This document shows positions 26,674 through 38,100 of a stretch of DNA of 64,000 nt, one piece after another; position 1 is the stretch's first letter, and each line of letters starts with the position of its first letter. The notes under the pieces are model-generated. The model did not search any database, had not been told where the DNA came from, and was given only the letters and a program-made list of their open reading frames with translations. Made by a program: the position numbers and the translations under genes. The stretch comes from Amycolatopsis albispora. GTDB taxonomy: Bacteria > Actinomycetota > Actinomycetes > Mycobacteriales > Pseudonocardiaceae. The stretch covers positions 1,984,001 to 2,048,000 of the forward strand of contig NZ_CP015163.1 of assembly GCF_003312875.1 (NCBI RefSeq), written 5' to 3'.

Positions 26674-29600
26674 CGCTGATCACCCTTTGCGTTGCTGGTG
26701 CGGCGCCCGCGGCGCGGGGCCTCGGGACGCCATGCGGTCAGGTCCTGCATCGCCAGCTGATGCTTGGTCAGCTGCTCGTCGAGGAACGCCTGGTATTCGT
26801 CGGCCGGTACCCCGCCCCACTCGGCGTCGTACTCGCCGTGCCACTGCTTGACCCACGGCATGACCTCGGCAAGCCCGGCCAGCAGCGGCTTCAGCCGCCC
26901 GGCTTCCCAGCCGGCTTCCTGGGTGCGGTCGTTGATGACGTTCACCAGCGCCTGCGCCTGGTCCTTGTGGTCCCAGCCAGCCCAGCCGAGCAGCAGTGTC
27001 GGGTCGCCGTCCGGGCTCGCCTCGGGGTAGGAGATGAAGCGTTCCTTGGGCACGTCGAGCTTGCCGCGCTGGGACCAGTAGCTGGTCTTGCGGAAGTCGG
27101 CGGAGGTGTACTTCGGGGGCACCGGAATGTCGAGACGTTCGCCTGTTCTGTCTTCTTCGCGCTGCTGCTCCCAGACCTTCTCCCACTGCGCGCGCTTGCG
27201 CAGCCCCGGATCTTTGTATCGCATCGCGGCGAGGAACGGCACGTGCTCGTCGGCGATGATCTTTTCCAGGACCTGAACCAGCGTGAAGTCACGTTTGCCG
27301 AGATGGTCGGCAGCGTAAAGCTGTGCGACCGAGTGCATGTCGACGTCGTTCCGGAACGCGTCGGCGAGCTGGCTGATCGTCAGCGCCCGCGGCTGTTCGA
27401 AACCGTCACGCAGACCGTACCAGAGGTCGCGTCGCTCACAGCGGTCCAGCAGCCAAGTCTCGAGCGCCTCGGCTTCCTTCTTCTCCCACGGCTGCGTCGC
27501 CCACCGCCGCTTGCACTCCGGCCGCTCGATCAGCGCGATGTCGCGGCGCTGCTCGATGATGTCGATCCGAGCCTGCACGATCTGCCGGTACCACTCCGGC
27601 CAGTGCGAAGGAATCTCGGTGATGGGTGTTGACCCGTGGCGCTCGAACCACGCGGTCTCGATCTCGCCCACGGCGGCCTTACGCGCCAACACAATTTCAA
27701 AGGCCCGCTCACCAAGGCGGATCTCGGGAACTTCGTCGCGGTCGGCGGCGGAGAGCCGCGCGAGATCGCCGAGCGTCAGCAGCCCGTACAGACCGTAAGT
27801 GTGCCAGTCAAGCTCTTCCTGAAGTGCCACCATCCGGCTTCGAACATGCTCGTGCTCAGTCCGCGTCTTGTCGAGTCGTTCCCTCGATGGTACCTCGCTA
27901 CCGCACAACGCTCCCGGCTCGAGCGCCGCGAGTTGCTGAGCGAGGAAATCCAGACTCCTGCCGAACTCGAGCGGCAGTTCAGCAGGAAGTGGAAAGCGCG
28001 CGACATTCGTACCGTTGAATTGATGGAATCGCTCCCATGCGGCGCTCGTTATCCCGCCACCTTCACCGCGGTTGCCCTTGTCATGACAAACCTGCCTAAG
28101 CCAAAAGCAGCCCGCAGAGGAGTTGAGTACGCCCAGCAGTGCCAGGTGATCATCCTCGCTCGCCCCCTCTGGCAACTTGATCACCGGCGCGGTCTGCTTA
28201 AAGATCCTTTCGTCACGATCGAGGAAGAAATGGTTATGTGTAGCGACTTCCGCGAATGAAATTGTCCAGGAGTGGGCCCCATGTGCCGGAGTCACCTGAT
28301 GCCACTCGTACCATGGCCGACCGTCGTCGAAGTAGGTTTCTTTGCTGAAGGTCATTCTGTTGCCAAGGCTTGTTCGGCAAGGCCATATCCACCGATTGGT
28401 CAAACCCAACGCGTCAAGCGGCAGAAGTTCAAGATCATAAGAATACGGAAAGAAGCTGAACGTATTATGAGATGCTCGCCAGTCCCGAATCTCGTCGCCA
28501 AGTACGAGTTGTTTTATGTGTTCAATTTCAGCCGCGCGACGCAGCCAGGCTTCACGAGGCGTGAGCATAACGTCATCCCCGCCAGGGATTCCGAAAACTC
28601 CAATTCGTGAGGATCTATGCACAATGATGTCGGGGCAGTCGCCAAATAGCTCCATGACATCACGTGCACCTCCGCCACTCACGCTCCACGGGTGACCCGC
28701 GAACCGCTCTCGTTCAGCATCTTCGACCGACACCCATTCCGACTCACTGCCCGGCTTGTAAACCTGCTGCACGATCGCTGACCAGACCAAGCCGTCCGCG
28801 GGAATTTCTGGTTGCGCTGGCTCACCCCGCTTTCCGAGTACCGCGCGGATCGGGTCTTTCTTTCGCCCGATATTGTTCCGTCCGACGAGAATGACCGTTG
28901 GTGTCCCGTGACCAGGAATGTAAGCGCCGGAACTGTCTATGATGTGAGTCAAAGAGACGCGCTGCGCGAGGAATACATCAATCAATTTCTTGCCGAACTC
29001 GCGTTTCATGAATGAGTTCGCAGTAATCTGCCCGACCCAACCCGCTCTTCGATCCGACCCGCCGGTTCGGATGGCCAGGTCGAATAGTCGCTGTACAAAT
29101 GGTACAGACAATGCATACTTGCCTGAACAAACCTTGTTGTAGACCTTGCGGTAGTTCTCGTTCTCCTGCTTGTCCTTCACCGTTATGTACGGCGGGTTGC
29201 CGACCACCACGTGGTATGAACCCACCCCGAGCAGGTCACAGGAGCCGACGAACTCGTTGACGTCCTCGGTGCGGTACGTGTGCCGCTCGTCAGTGGCGAA
29301 CAGACCTAGTTCGATTTGTTCCCAGTTCACGCCACGACCATGCATCAGTGAGTCGCCGGCTGCGACGTTGATCGGGAACACCGGCGCCTTCGTCAGACAC
29401 GTTTCGCCGCCTGCGTGTAATGCGGCGATCAGCAGGCGGAACCGGGCGATGGACACCGCGAACGGGTTCTTGTCGCAGCCGTGCACTGACTCCAGTGAGC
29501 GTTTGATCAGCTCCCAGTCGTCGGTGCCGGGTTCGGCCTCACGCCACTTCGCGAGCAGACGCTGGAAGATGCCCAGCAAGAAGTGGCCGGAACCGCAGGC

Positions 29601-30338
29601 CGGGTCGATGGTCCGCAGCCCCTTAAGCCCGAACTCGTCGACCGCAGGTTCCAGCGTCAGGTCGAGAATAAACTCCTCGACGAACTCCGGGGTCTGCAAC
29701 AAGGCATAGGTCTTGCGGGCGTGCTCGGAGAGATCCTGGTAGAGGTCGCCGAGAAACCGGGTGTCCCAATCGGCATCGGTGAAGTCGTAGCGGAGCTCTT
29801 CATCGGGGCGCCGCCAGAACTTCAGCAGTGAAGTCGCCGCCTCGTACGACGGAGTGATCTCCCACAGCGGGTTGTGCCGCTTGTCGAAAAGTCCGGCGGC
29901 TGTAGGGTGTGCGTCGGCAATGTGGTTGAAAGCCGCGATCAGCCAGTCGCGGTCGTTGTGGCTCGTGAATTTGCTGGTGTATGCCTCGTGGTGCTCCTCT
30001 GCCTCCCTGAGCCGTTCGCCGGGACCGGAGATGAACGGCTGCTCGATGAGCCCGTTGTCCTCGCAGAACCGCACGAACACCGTGCCGAGCACCCACGCGG
30101 CCGCGACTTGGGTGACCCGGGCATCGAGCCACGACTCGTAGGTCGACGCGGTGCGTTTCTTCTCGTAGGCGTCGTCGTACTCGGCCCGCAGTGCGGTGGC
30201 AAACTCGGGCTCCTCGCCGGCGCGTTCCCGGAGGTCGTCCTCCAGGATCAGCACCTGGCGCTGCAGGTCCTTCATCAGCTGCTTGCCGTCCACTGCGCGC
30301 CCTGCCGTCGTCACCGGTTGCCCTTGTCCTTCACTCAC
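26670..30338 (-). CDS. pglX: PglX, adenine-specific DNA methyltransferase of type 2 BREX
   Basis: 1,222 aa from a GTG that overlaps the pglW stop (GTGA). SAM-binding motif [15 protein letters not shown] at about 243-253 and catalytic motif NPPY at about 381-384 ([14 protein letters not shown]) mark a gamma-class N6-adenine methyltransferase. The target-recognition region follows and the C-terminus has [20 protein letters not shown] and [20 protein letters not shown], as in PglX. The part encoded by about 27,900-29,170 (mostly target recognition) has visibly lower GC than the rest of the gene, which suggests exchange of the recognition module. In Pgl the methyltransferase marks DNA and is the specificity factor. 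No long homopolymer tract of the kind used for phase variation was seen. Confidence 0.94.
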   Translation of the reverse strand: MSEGQGQPVTTAGRAVDGKQLMKDLQRQVLILEDDLRERAGEEPEFATALRAEYDDAYEKKRTASTYESWLDARVTQVAAAWVLGTVFVRFCEDNGLIEQPFISGPGERLREAEEHHEAYTSKFTSHNDRDWLIAAFNHIADAHPTAAGLFDKRHNPLWEITPSYEAATSLLKFWRRPDEELRYDFTDADWDTRFLGDLYQDLSEHARKTYALLQTPEFVEEFILDLTLEPAVDEFGLKGLRTIDPACGSGHFLLGIFQRLLAKWREAEPGTDDWELIKRSLESVHGCDKNPFAVSIARFRLLIAALHAGGETCLTKAPVFPINVAAGDSLMHGRGVNWEQIELGLFATDERHTYRTEDVNEFVGSCDLLGVGSYHVVVGNPPYITVKDKQENENYRKVYNKVCSGKYALSVPFVQRLFDLAIRTGGSDRRAGWVGQITANSFMKREFGKKLIDVFLAQRVSLTHIIDSSGAYIPGHGTPTVILVGRNNIGRKKDPIRAVLGKRGEPAQPEIPADGLVWSAIVQQVYKPGSESEWVSVEDAERERFAGHPWSVSGGGARDVMELFGDCPDIIVHRSSRIGVFGIPGGDDVMLTPREAWLRRAAEIEHIKQLVLGDEIRDWRASHNTFSFFPYSYDLELLPLDALGLTNRWIWPCRTSLGNRMTFSKETYFDDGRPWYEWHQVTPAHGAHSWTISFAEVATHNHFFLDRDERIFKQTAPVIKLPEGASEDDHLALLGVLNSSAGCFWLRQVCHDKGNRGEGGGITSAAWERFHQFNGTNVARFPLPAELPLEFGRSLDFLAQQLAALEPGALCGSEVPSRERLDKTRTEHEHVRSRMVALQEELDWHTYGLYGLLTLGDLARLSAADRDEVPEIRLGERAFEIVLARKAAVGEIETAWFERHGSTPITEIPSHWPEWYRQIVQARIDIIEQRRDIALIERPECKRRWATQPWEKKEAEALETWLLDRCERRDLWYGLRDGFEQPRALTISQLADAFRNDVDMHSVAQLYAADHLGKRDFTLVQVLEKIIADEHVPFLAAMRYKDPGLRKRAQWEKVWEQQREEDRTGERLDIPVPPKYTSADFRKTSYWSQRGKLDVPKERFISYPEASPDGDPTLLLGWAGWDHKDQAQALVNVINDRTQEAGWEAGRLKPLLAGLAEVMPWVKQWHGEYDAEWGGVPADEYQAFLDEQLTKHQLAMQDLTAWRPEAPRRGRRTSNAKGDQR

Positions 30339-33300
30339 GCCGCACCGTCCGTGGTGCGAACCTCGTCGAGGAACGCGCGGTCGAGCACCACGCGTTCGCT
30401 GTCGGTCAGTACTTCGACGATCTTGCCGTCCAGCTGCGGGGTGTCGAGCGCCGACTCCGCCGGGCACAGCAGCCACAGGCCGTGTGGTGCCTCGTCAGGT
30501 CGGCGGGCCGCGTTCTGCAGCTGCGTCAGCAAGGCATGACCGCCCTCGTCGAAGTAGCGTGCCAGCAGGCCCGCATGGTGCAGGAACAGCACGACGTTGG
30601 CCCCGCCCGCCGATTCGTCGATGCGGGAGCGCACCCGTTCCCAAGTCGTCCGCACGTACGACGCCAGTCCCGGCGAAATGAGGCCGGTTTCGCCGAACCT
30701 CGCATCCAGCTTGCTGACTTTCGCCCAATCCTGCCCACGCTCCGCGACGAGCGCCCGAAACGCCGACACGAACTCGCGGTCGACGTCGATCATCCGCACC
30801 GGATACCGGGCGGCGATGCCCTCCGGAGTGCCGGGCAGGTAAGCCCCGCGCAGGGTGAGCGCGAGGAACCCGCCACGCTTGATCGCCGCAGTGAGCTTCC
30901 TCGTCAGAACCTCGTGGGGGTCTGCGCCGGCGGCGCGACCGTGCCCATGCCCGCTGAGCGCGGAGGACGAAGTGGTGAAGCGTGACTGCTCGAGCGCCGG
31001 CGGCCGGAACACCTTGTCCGCCGCGTCGTAGTTCAGCGGAAAGCCAGCGGCGTGCAGAGCATCTTCCAGGTCTACGTGGGTGAGCCGCTCGTCCACATCG
31101 AGGGCGGGGAACCGGGCCCGGACCTTGGCGATCAGGTCGGGCTGAGTGATGCCGCGGTCACGCCGCACCCCGGCCGCGGCCTGCGAGATACGCAGCGCGC
31201 GCACTAGGTCCAGCTCACGCGGATACAGCTCAAGCCGCGGCGACGCCGCCGCGTGCTCGGACATCACCGAGGCCAGCTCGACGAGCCGCGTGTCGGCCAG
31301 TGGCGGCAGGCCCTCCGGCGGCGGCACCGCGCGCAGCTCGCGCACGACGACGCCCCGGCCGGGCAGCGGTTCCCGGCCCACCAAATCGTCGGCGCGGACA
31401 CCGAGAGCGAAGGCGTAGTCAGCCATTTCCGGGGCACTCGGGTCCTGGGAACCGGGCAGTGACTCGAGCGCGATCAGCACCCGCTGTCCACGCCGCTGCA
31501 CCGCGAGACGTGGGCCGGTGTCTTCCCCGTCCTTGGTGTGCAGGCCGGCCCAGACCTCGGTCTCGATCGCGGCGCGCACGACGGCCATCGCCCGCGCCAT
31601 GGTGCGTTCCGCGTCGTCCTCGCCTGCGCCATGTCGGGTACGGAGCGCAGCGGCGAGCGCCTGGACGGTGACGACCCGACCGGCCTCAGCCACCGCGTCG
31701 ACGAGCTCGTTGCGGATCGTGACCAGCCACGGCGCGACCGACCACTCCTTCGCAGCGGCATTGAGGTGACGTGACACCGAGGGCTGCGAGATGGCGAGGC
31801 GCTTGGCGACTGTGCCTTGCGAAGCCCATGGCTCAAGCGGCTCGTCACCGTCGGGCAGGCCGAGCGTCAGCCGGATGACGTCGGCTTTCTTCGACCCCCG
31901 GCGCGTTTGTGCCGGCGTGAGGAGTGCGGCCAGGTCCTCGATGGTGAGGTGGTCCTCGTCTGCCGGGCGCGCAGCCGCGGATTCCGCGTGCAGCAGCTGC
32001 TTGGACCACTGCTTGTGCCTGCGGTTGAGTTCCTTCCGCACGATCGCGCCCGCGCCACGTGCCTTCGCGATCAGGTGCAGCGGGACCTCGAGCAGCTGTC
32101 CGACGGTGTTGGCCTCGAAGCCTTGAGCCACCGACACCGCGCGCGGCGTCAGGCCGGCCAGCTCGAGCGGGGTGTCCAGCTTGGCAGCCGCCGCGTGCGC
32201 GTCACGGGTGTCCTCGAGGGATTCGCCTTCCATCCCGACCGTGGCCTGGTTGGTGAGCGGGGCGGCGGTGTCGGCGGCGACGAACACCGCACGCCACTGG
32301 TCCTCCATCTGCCGGTAGGTGTCGAAGCGCCGGTCGACGTCGCGGTGGAAGGCACGCAGGAAGAAGTCGGTGAGACCGTCCCGGAGGGCGGGGTCGAACA
32401 GATCCGAGGCGATCGTCGGGGTTTCGTCGGCCGTGGTCCGCGGGTCGGTCATGCCGTCGCCCCACACCGGCCGCTGCCCCGAGGCCATCTCATGCAGGGT
32501 CACCGCCGCCGCGTAGCGCTCGGCGTGGTCGTCGAAGGCGGGACGCCGGGTGGAGCCGAGGAACGGGTCGAGGTAACCACGGGTACCCGCTTGGACGTCG
32601 CGATCGGAGGCGTCGGCGAGGGAGAAGTCGAACAGCATCAGCTGCGTGGAGCGGTCGGCCCGCCGGTACACCCCGAAGTTGTCGGGCTTGAGGTCCCGGT
32701 GACGCACCCCCTTGCCCGCGAGGTGGTCGAGCGCGGTGAACAGGTCTTTGCCGTAGCGCTCCAGCTGGTGGTAGGTGAGCTTGCCTTCGGCGCGCAGCAA
32801 CGCACCGAGCGTTGGGCCGGTGGCGTCCTCCCCACCAGCGAACTCGAGGTCGAGCACGGTCCGGCCGGCGAGCTCCCGCGGACCGTCGAGCAGGCGGACG
32901 ATCACGCCGCCGCCGACCTGGTCCAACGCGACGGCCTCGGCGCGGAGGCGAGCGGCCTTGTTGTCGTCGAGCGCGATCTTGAAGACGCGCCGCTTGGTGT
33001 GCGGCTTGCCGTCGTCGTCCTCCTCAGCACGGGTGACGAGCAGGGCCCGGGCCGTCGCGCCGGTGCCGAGGATCCGGTCGACCTCCCAGTCGCCGTCGAC
33101 GTTCTGCCCTGGCATCGCGGTGAGGGGGTCCGCCTGCGCAGTGGTCTCTTCAGCGGGCACGGCGTCCTGCTCGACTGCGTCCAGGCGTGCGAGGAACGCG
33201 TCGGCCGAATCGAGCCGATCTGCGACGTCAGCGCGGGTCGCATCGAAGATCAGCGCGTCGAGCGGGTCGGAAACGACGTCTGAGACGGCGTAGGGGTGCA

Positions 33301-34681
33301 GTCCCTTGTCGGTGGTCAGTCGCTCGATCAGCCCGCTGCGCTGGGCAGCGGGAGGTTGGCCGGTCGCGACGAAGTAGGCGATCGCCCCGAGCCCGAAGAC
33401 GTCGAGGTCGACCGGATCGGCGAACGGCGTGTCGACCTCCGGCGCCAGGTACACGTCGGCGGAGTTCGAGACGTGCTCGCCCGGCAGCGAGGTGTTGCCG
33501 ATCGAGGAGAATCCGGTGGTGTCGAAGTCACGTGCTGCGGCCTGCCAGTCGATGATCCGCATGACCGGTCGGGAGCCATCCTCGTTCGCCGACACGTACA
33601 CCGACCGCGCGGCCAGCGCGCGGTGGTAGAGAGAGCGGCTGTGCGCGTATCGGACTGCCTCGGCGAGCTGGCGAACCATGTCGAGGCGGACATCGGCACC
33701 GAGGTGCTCACCGTGGACCGCGAGGTACGAATCCAGCCGCAGGTCATCCGAGCGGTGGCGGAACAGAATCGCCGGACCGCCCCCGTGGTCGCGGATCTGC
33801 ACCGCTTGAGCGATCCCGCGGTGGGTGATGCCCTGCAGCACCTGGTACTCGCGGCGTGCCGCGCGTTCGACGGACTGCTGCCGTTCCTCACTGGCCTGCT
33901 GGGCGGTGAGGTAGATCCTCACCCGGCCCTCTTCGCGGACGATCCCCTTCCGTTCGGCGAGGCGGTCTTCCCACGTGGGGCCGGCGTCGAGCAGATCCGA
34001 GCCGAGTGTCCAGTCGTCGCCGAAGCGCAGGTGCGCCGTCGATGCGCGGATGCCGATTTCTTCCAGCAGCTTCGGCAGAACCGCGGAAAAGGCCGGCGTG
34101 ATCCGCTGCGAATCCTGCTGCGGCGGGCGGGACAGCAGGTCGCGCCACAGCCACGGCAGACCCCGCGAAGCGTCGTCGCGGCCGTAGACCCGGGTGCTCT
34201 GCACCTCGTCGAGCTCGGACCGCAAATCCGGCGCGGACAAGAACACAGCCGCTTCCACGCGCGGCACCCGCTGGCTGAGGTGCAACCGCTTGGCGGCCCA
34301 CTCCAGCCTGCCCTTGAGCTCCTTCGACTTGAGGTCGGTGAGGTGCAGGGGGTTGCGCAGAATGCGCGCCCGATTGGAGCCGTCCTGGAGGAATCGCCAG
34401 GTCTCGCCGTTGTTCACGACCCGCCCGGGGTGCCCTTTGAGTTCGATCAGGTACAGGCCGCCTGGGACAGCGACGAGCAGGTCGCACTCGTTGATGCGGC
34501 CTGAAGCAGCAGTGAACGAGAAGGTGGCCCACGCGCGGTAGGGTTCTGCCTTGGGCATGAGCCTACGTACGTGATCGAGCCCCTCCTGCTCCCACGGGTA
34601 GGGCGACGTCCGCTCCTGGAACCAGCGCTTCTGCTGCGGTGGAGGTGCAGGTTTGGGTACAGGTGATCCACCGCCCGACAC
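30335..34681 (-). CDS. pglW: PglW, NERD and Ser/Thr protein kinase of type 2 BREX
   Basis: 1,448 aa from GTG 34681, preceded by GAAGGGGAG. An N-terminal NERD-type domain is centred on CDLLVAVPGGLYLIELKG (about 62-80). A first kinase-like domain (about 250-510) is degenerate: the catalytic loop reads YHRALAARSVYV near 352 instead of HRDxKxxN. A second kinase domain (about 525-800) is intact, with the ATP-site lysine in FKIAL, HRDLKPDN near 662 and DFSLAD as the metal loop. A hairpin-type domain (LAGLTPRAVSVAQGFEANTV) and a helix-turn-helix (GTVAKRLAISQPSVSRHL, about 950) follow, then a long C-terminal region ending in VLFLHHAGLLARYFDEGG. PglW is the first gene of Pgl/type 2 BREX operons and autophosphorylates in Streptomyces. 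Confidence 0.93.
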   Translation of the reverse strand: MSGGGSPVPKPAPPPQQKRWFQERTSPYPWEQEGLDHVRRLMPKAEPYRAWATFSFTAASGRINECDLLVAVPGGLYLIELKGHPGRVVNNGETWRFLQDGSNRARILRNPLHLTDLKSKELKGRLEWAAKRLHLSQRVPRVEAAVFLSAPDLRSELDEVQSTRVYGRDDASRGLPWLWRDLLSRPPQQDSQRITPAFSAVLPKLLEEIGIRASTAHLRFGDDWTLGSDLLDAGPTWEDRLAERKGIVREEGRVRIYLTAQQASEERQQSVERAARREYQVLQGITHRGIAQAVQIRDHGGGPAILFRHRSDDLRLDSYLAVHGEHLGADVRLDMVRQLAEAVRYAHSRSLYHRALAARSVYVSANEDGSRPVMRIIDWQAAARDFDTTGFSSIGNTSLPGEHVSNSADVYLAPEVDTPFADPVDLDVFGLGAIAYFVATGQPPAAQRSGLIERLTTDKGLHPYAVSDVVSDPLDALIFDATRADVADRLDSADAFLARLDAVEQDAVPAEETTAQADPLTAMPGQNVDGDWEVDRILGTGATARALLVTRAEEDDDGKPHTKRRVFKIALDDNKAARLRAEAVALDQVGGGVIVRLLDGPRELAGRTVLDLEFAGGEDATGPTLGALLRAEGKLTYHQLERYGKDLFTALDHLAGKGVRHRDLKPDNFGVYRRADRSTQLMLFDFSLADASDRDVQAGTRGYLDPFLGSTRRPAFDDHAERYAAAVTLHEMASGQRPVWGDGMTDPRTTADETPTIASDLFDPALRDGLTDFFLRAFHRDVDRRFDTYRQMEDQWRAVFVAADTAAPLTNQATVGMEGESLEDTRDAHAAAAKLDTPLELAGLTPRAVSVAQGFEANTVGQLLEVPLHLIAKARGAGAIVRKELNRRHKQWSKQLLHAESAAARPADEDHLTIEDLAALLTPAQTRRGSKKADVIRLTLGLPDGDEPLEPWASQGTVAKRLAISQPSVSRHLNAAAKEWSVAPWLVTIRNELVDAVAEAGRVVTVQALAAALRTRHGAGEDDAERTMARAMAVVRAAIETEVWAGLHTKDGEDTGPRLAVQRRGQRVLIALESLPGSQDPSAPEMADYAFALGVRADDLVGREPLPGRGVVVRELRAVPPPEGLPPLADTRLVELASVMSEHAAASPRLELYPRELDLVRALRISQAAAGVRRDRGITQPDLIAKVRARFPALDVDERLTHVDLEDALHAAGFPLNYDAADKVFRPPALEQSRFTTSSSALSGHGHGRAAGADPHEVLTRKLTAAIKRGGFLALTLRGAYLPGTPEGIAARYPVRMIDVDREFVSAFRALVAERGQDWAKVSKLDARFGETGLISPGLASYVRTTWERVRSRIDESAGGANVVLFLHHAGLLARYFDEGGHALLTQLQNAARRPDEAPHGLWLLCPAESALDTPQLDGKIVEVLTDSERVVLDRAFLDEVRTTDGAA

Positions 34682-35191
34682 TCAGTCTCCCCTTCTTCGC
34701 TGAACCGCTCGCCGACGATCTTAGGTGCCTCCACCAGGTCGGTTCTGCGCCCTACGATGTCGAACAGTCGATAGTCACTCACTCGGTATCGAGTCGTCGT
34801 CACACTGCGTTACGTTTCAGCCTCACCCACGTCCGTCAGGCGCGCGAACTGGCGCCTGACCATCCTGCGCCACGCCGAGGAAGTCAGCATCGGCGAGTGA
34901 CTCACGGTCGGTTGCACGCGCCACCGGCCATCAGCGGTGGAGCTGAACCAGCGACCGACGCCCCGTCGCGCGTACACCTGGAGAAGCACTGGCGCCGCGA
35001 CCGCTGCGTTTGCACCTATTTCCGTGGACTCCCCATCCTCGAACCGAAGGTGGCCAATCTTCGCCTACTGTCGCGGTCAGCCACCTCCGAGCGACGCTGT
35101 TCTCGTTTGACGGGTAACTCGTCCGAAGTCGAGTCGGAGATCCACATCCCCGAATGTCGTCGACGCGGAGCGTGACGTTACGAACCCAGGA
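34682..35191. other. 510-nt gap between the helicase-nuclease gene and pglW
   Basis: No convincing gene. Short open frames on both strands here have no ribosome site and poor codon pattern. It should hold the terminator of the large helicase-nuclease gene and the promoter of the BREX operon, since everything flanking it is on the minus strand. The only strong structure is a perfect hairpin at 34835-34860. Confidence 0.5.
34835..34860. terminator. Perfect 9-bp hairpin upstream of the BREX operon
   Basis: GTCAGGCGC (34835-34843) and GCGCCTGAC (34852-34860) pair perfectly around an 8-nt loop. It lies 154 nt before the pglW start and could be the terminator of the upstream helicase-nuclease transcript or a binding site for a BREX regulator. 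There is no U-tract on either strand. Confidence 0.35.
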
Positions 35192-38100
35192 TCACCCGTT
35201 GGTATCGGATGCGTGCGCACGGGCCAGCTCCACCAGACCGGAGAGCCGATCGTGCACATTCCGCGTGAGCCGCTTCAAGCCCAAGCTCTCGAGCACTGCC
35301 CGGAACAGGGTTTCCTCGTCAGCCCACCCGTGGTGCTCGGCGGTATCGGCGATCAAGGTGGCCAACTCACGGGGAGGTACGTCGCCGAGGTCGCGCGGTC
35401 CAAGCTGCCTGGATCGAACGAGCGGCTGGTCGGGCAACCGATAGGTGAGCGGGCGGACCCCGCTCTGGCCGAGTGGGTTGTCCACCTCCAGCAGGCCCTG
35501 GCGCACCGCCGCGGTCACCGCGGAATTGAGCGTGCGCGCCAGCTGGGAGCCCACCCGCCGACCACCTGAACAATGCACGTAGGCGCTGTGGATGCGTTCA
35601 CCCAGCACCGGTCCCTCGACCGCGACGATCTCCCTGATGCCGTCGATCAGCTCCTGGCGCGAAGCCTCCGCTACCGGCACGAGGGTGCCCGTATAGCTGG
35701 CATACGGTTCGAGCACTCCTTCGCTGACAACGTCCTCGGTCGGCTCTTGGGCTTCTTCCCCGGTCGGCCACTGCCGCTCGGCCTGCAAGTTCGGCAGAAC
35801 GGTGGTGTGCTCGTCGGCCACGTGCGGCCGGGCCTCGGCGACTTCGGGCGCAGCGTTGTCGGCGGTCAGCGGTCGATAGCCGGACGGGTGGATGCCCTCC
35901 TCCTGGAGCACGTCCCACAAGCCGGAGAGCGCAGCCGCCGGGTCGACGTCGAAGGCTGAGCCGGGGATCCGGAAGAAGCGCCAGCCGCACCGTTCGAGGT
36001 CGCGCTGGCGGGCGAGGTCGCGCTCGTAGACGTCCGGGCCGTGCCAGTCATCACCGTCGCACTCGACTGCCAGGCGTCCCCGTCCGCCGACCACCACCAG
36101 GTCGATGCGGTATCCCAGGGTCTCGTACTGCGGCAGGACCGTGTATCCGCGATCGATGATCCGGTTGTACACGCGCTGCTCGAACAGCGAATCGAACGGG
36201 TCGACCCGCTGGTCCTCCGGCACGGCGTTACCGGCCCCATCGCCGGTGCCCTGCCCGCGCCGCATCACGCCGTAGCTGTAATCGAGCAATTGGAAGCGCA
36301 TGCACGCCTGGTTCACCAGGTCGTCCAGGCCGACCGAATGGAATAGCCACACCTGGTCCTTGGCGCGTGAGACGGCGACGTTGTAGCGCTGCACGTATTG
36401 CTCCTGGGTCAATGCGGCGAGCCGCTTGCCGGGCGCGAGCGCCGCCACCATCGACAAGAACACCACGTCGCGCTCGGACCCCTGGAAGTCCGCGGCATCG
36501 CCACAACGCAGGTCGCGAGCCCTCCATTCGTCCTTCGGGATCCGGCTGAGCAACCGGGTCTGGATGTCCTTGGCCTGTGCTGGGCCGAGCAAGGAGATGA
36601 CACCGAAGGTCTTGCCGTCGTAGGCCGGGTCCGCGATGCACTTCTCGATCTGGTCGACGATCGCCTCGGCCTCGACGGGATTCAGCTTGTTGGTCGTTCC
36701 TCGCTCATACCCCTCGGGGAGGTGGACCGCCTTGACCGGCTCCAGGCGGTCTGCGCCGTACTGCCGGACCGGAACGAGCCGGATCCCGTCCGGCTCGTAA
36801 GCGATCCGGTTGGAGAACCCGATGATCTCCGGTACGCATCGCCGGTGTTCGGTCAGGGTGATCAGGTTGCCGTAGCGCATCTTGGCCTCGTCGAACAGGC
36901 TGCGCTTGGGGTCGTGCCAGGAATCGCGGTACCGATCGTCCGCCAGATATTGGCGTGCGAGGTCTCGCAACTGCTGCTGGTCGACCCCCACAGCCGATGG
37001 CGACACCTGCTTGTCGTCGCCGATGACCACGATCTTCGGCGCGAGGTACTGCAGGAACACCGCCTCGGTACCGGCCTGCGAAGCCTCGTCGACCACGACG
37101 ACGTCGAACATGTCCGGCCGTACGCGGAGCTGTTCGGCGATCCGGTAGAGCGGCATGATCCACACCGGTACCGATGGCCGGCACCGGTCCATCGCCTTCC
37201 GGATCTCCACCCTGCGCTGGTTGCGGTAGATCCCCGTGTTCTTGCCCGCCCGCTGCACCAACTGGGCGTACTGGGTCAGGTCGGCGCGCGCCGTACCGCT
37301 CAGGCGCTCCGGTGCGGCGGCGAAGTCCCACGCGCGGCGAGCGGCGACCGATTCGACGTGCGTGCGGATGTTCTCTTCGATATCCCTGATCCGCGCTTGC
37401 ACCGAATTGACGTCGATCGATTCCTGGTGCAGCACCCACGTCCGCGTCGCGGCCCAGCACCACGCCTCGTCGAATCGCGCCAGCCTGGACGTCCAAACCT
37501 GCTCCCGGCCAGCCTCGACGACGGCCCGCCGCAGTTCCGGGGCCACCGCGTTCAGCCGACCGGCGAGTTCTTCACGGCGCTGGACGAGCCGTCGCACCTC
37601 CCACAGCCTCTCCAACCGCCAGTACGCCGACGCGTACGCATCATGAGCCCGGAGCTTGACCGCGTCGAGCAACTCCGCGGTGCACGGGGCCGCATCGGTC
37701 CACTGCGCGGTTCCTGCGATCAGCTGCTCGAGTGCTGCGAGTGGTGCCGTCGCCGAACGCCTGGCATCCTCGGCGCCTGCCGCATCGGTCAACTGCGCAT
37801 AGCGGCGGACGCCGTCCAGGTCGTTCCAATCCGGCGCAGGGAGCTTGAGCACCCGCAGCCGTTCCTCCTCCGCGCCGAGCTCATCACCCAATGCCAACAC
37901 GTGGCGCAACTGGTCGAGCTCGGTCACGTGCCACTGGAGTCGTTCCTGCGGGGTGTCCTCGGCGGGGATGGCAACGTTCGAGGGCCACGCCCGGTCCAGG
38001 GCGGACAACGCTTTTGACGCCCCGATCCAGGCGAGGAACGCGTCCAGCTGGTCCACCGACGTGGGCGGCAATCCGTCGACACGCACCCCGTCGAACAACG

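Noticed and set aside
34447..35175. Small open frames upstream of pglW on both strands
   Set aside because: They overlap the pglW start or lie in the intergenic gap, lack ribosome sites and have mixed third-position GC.
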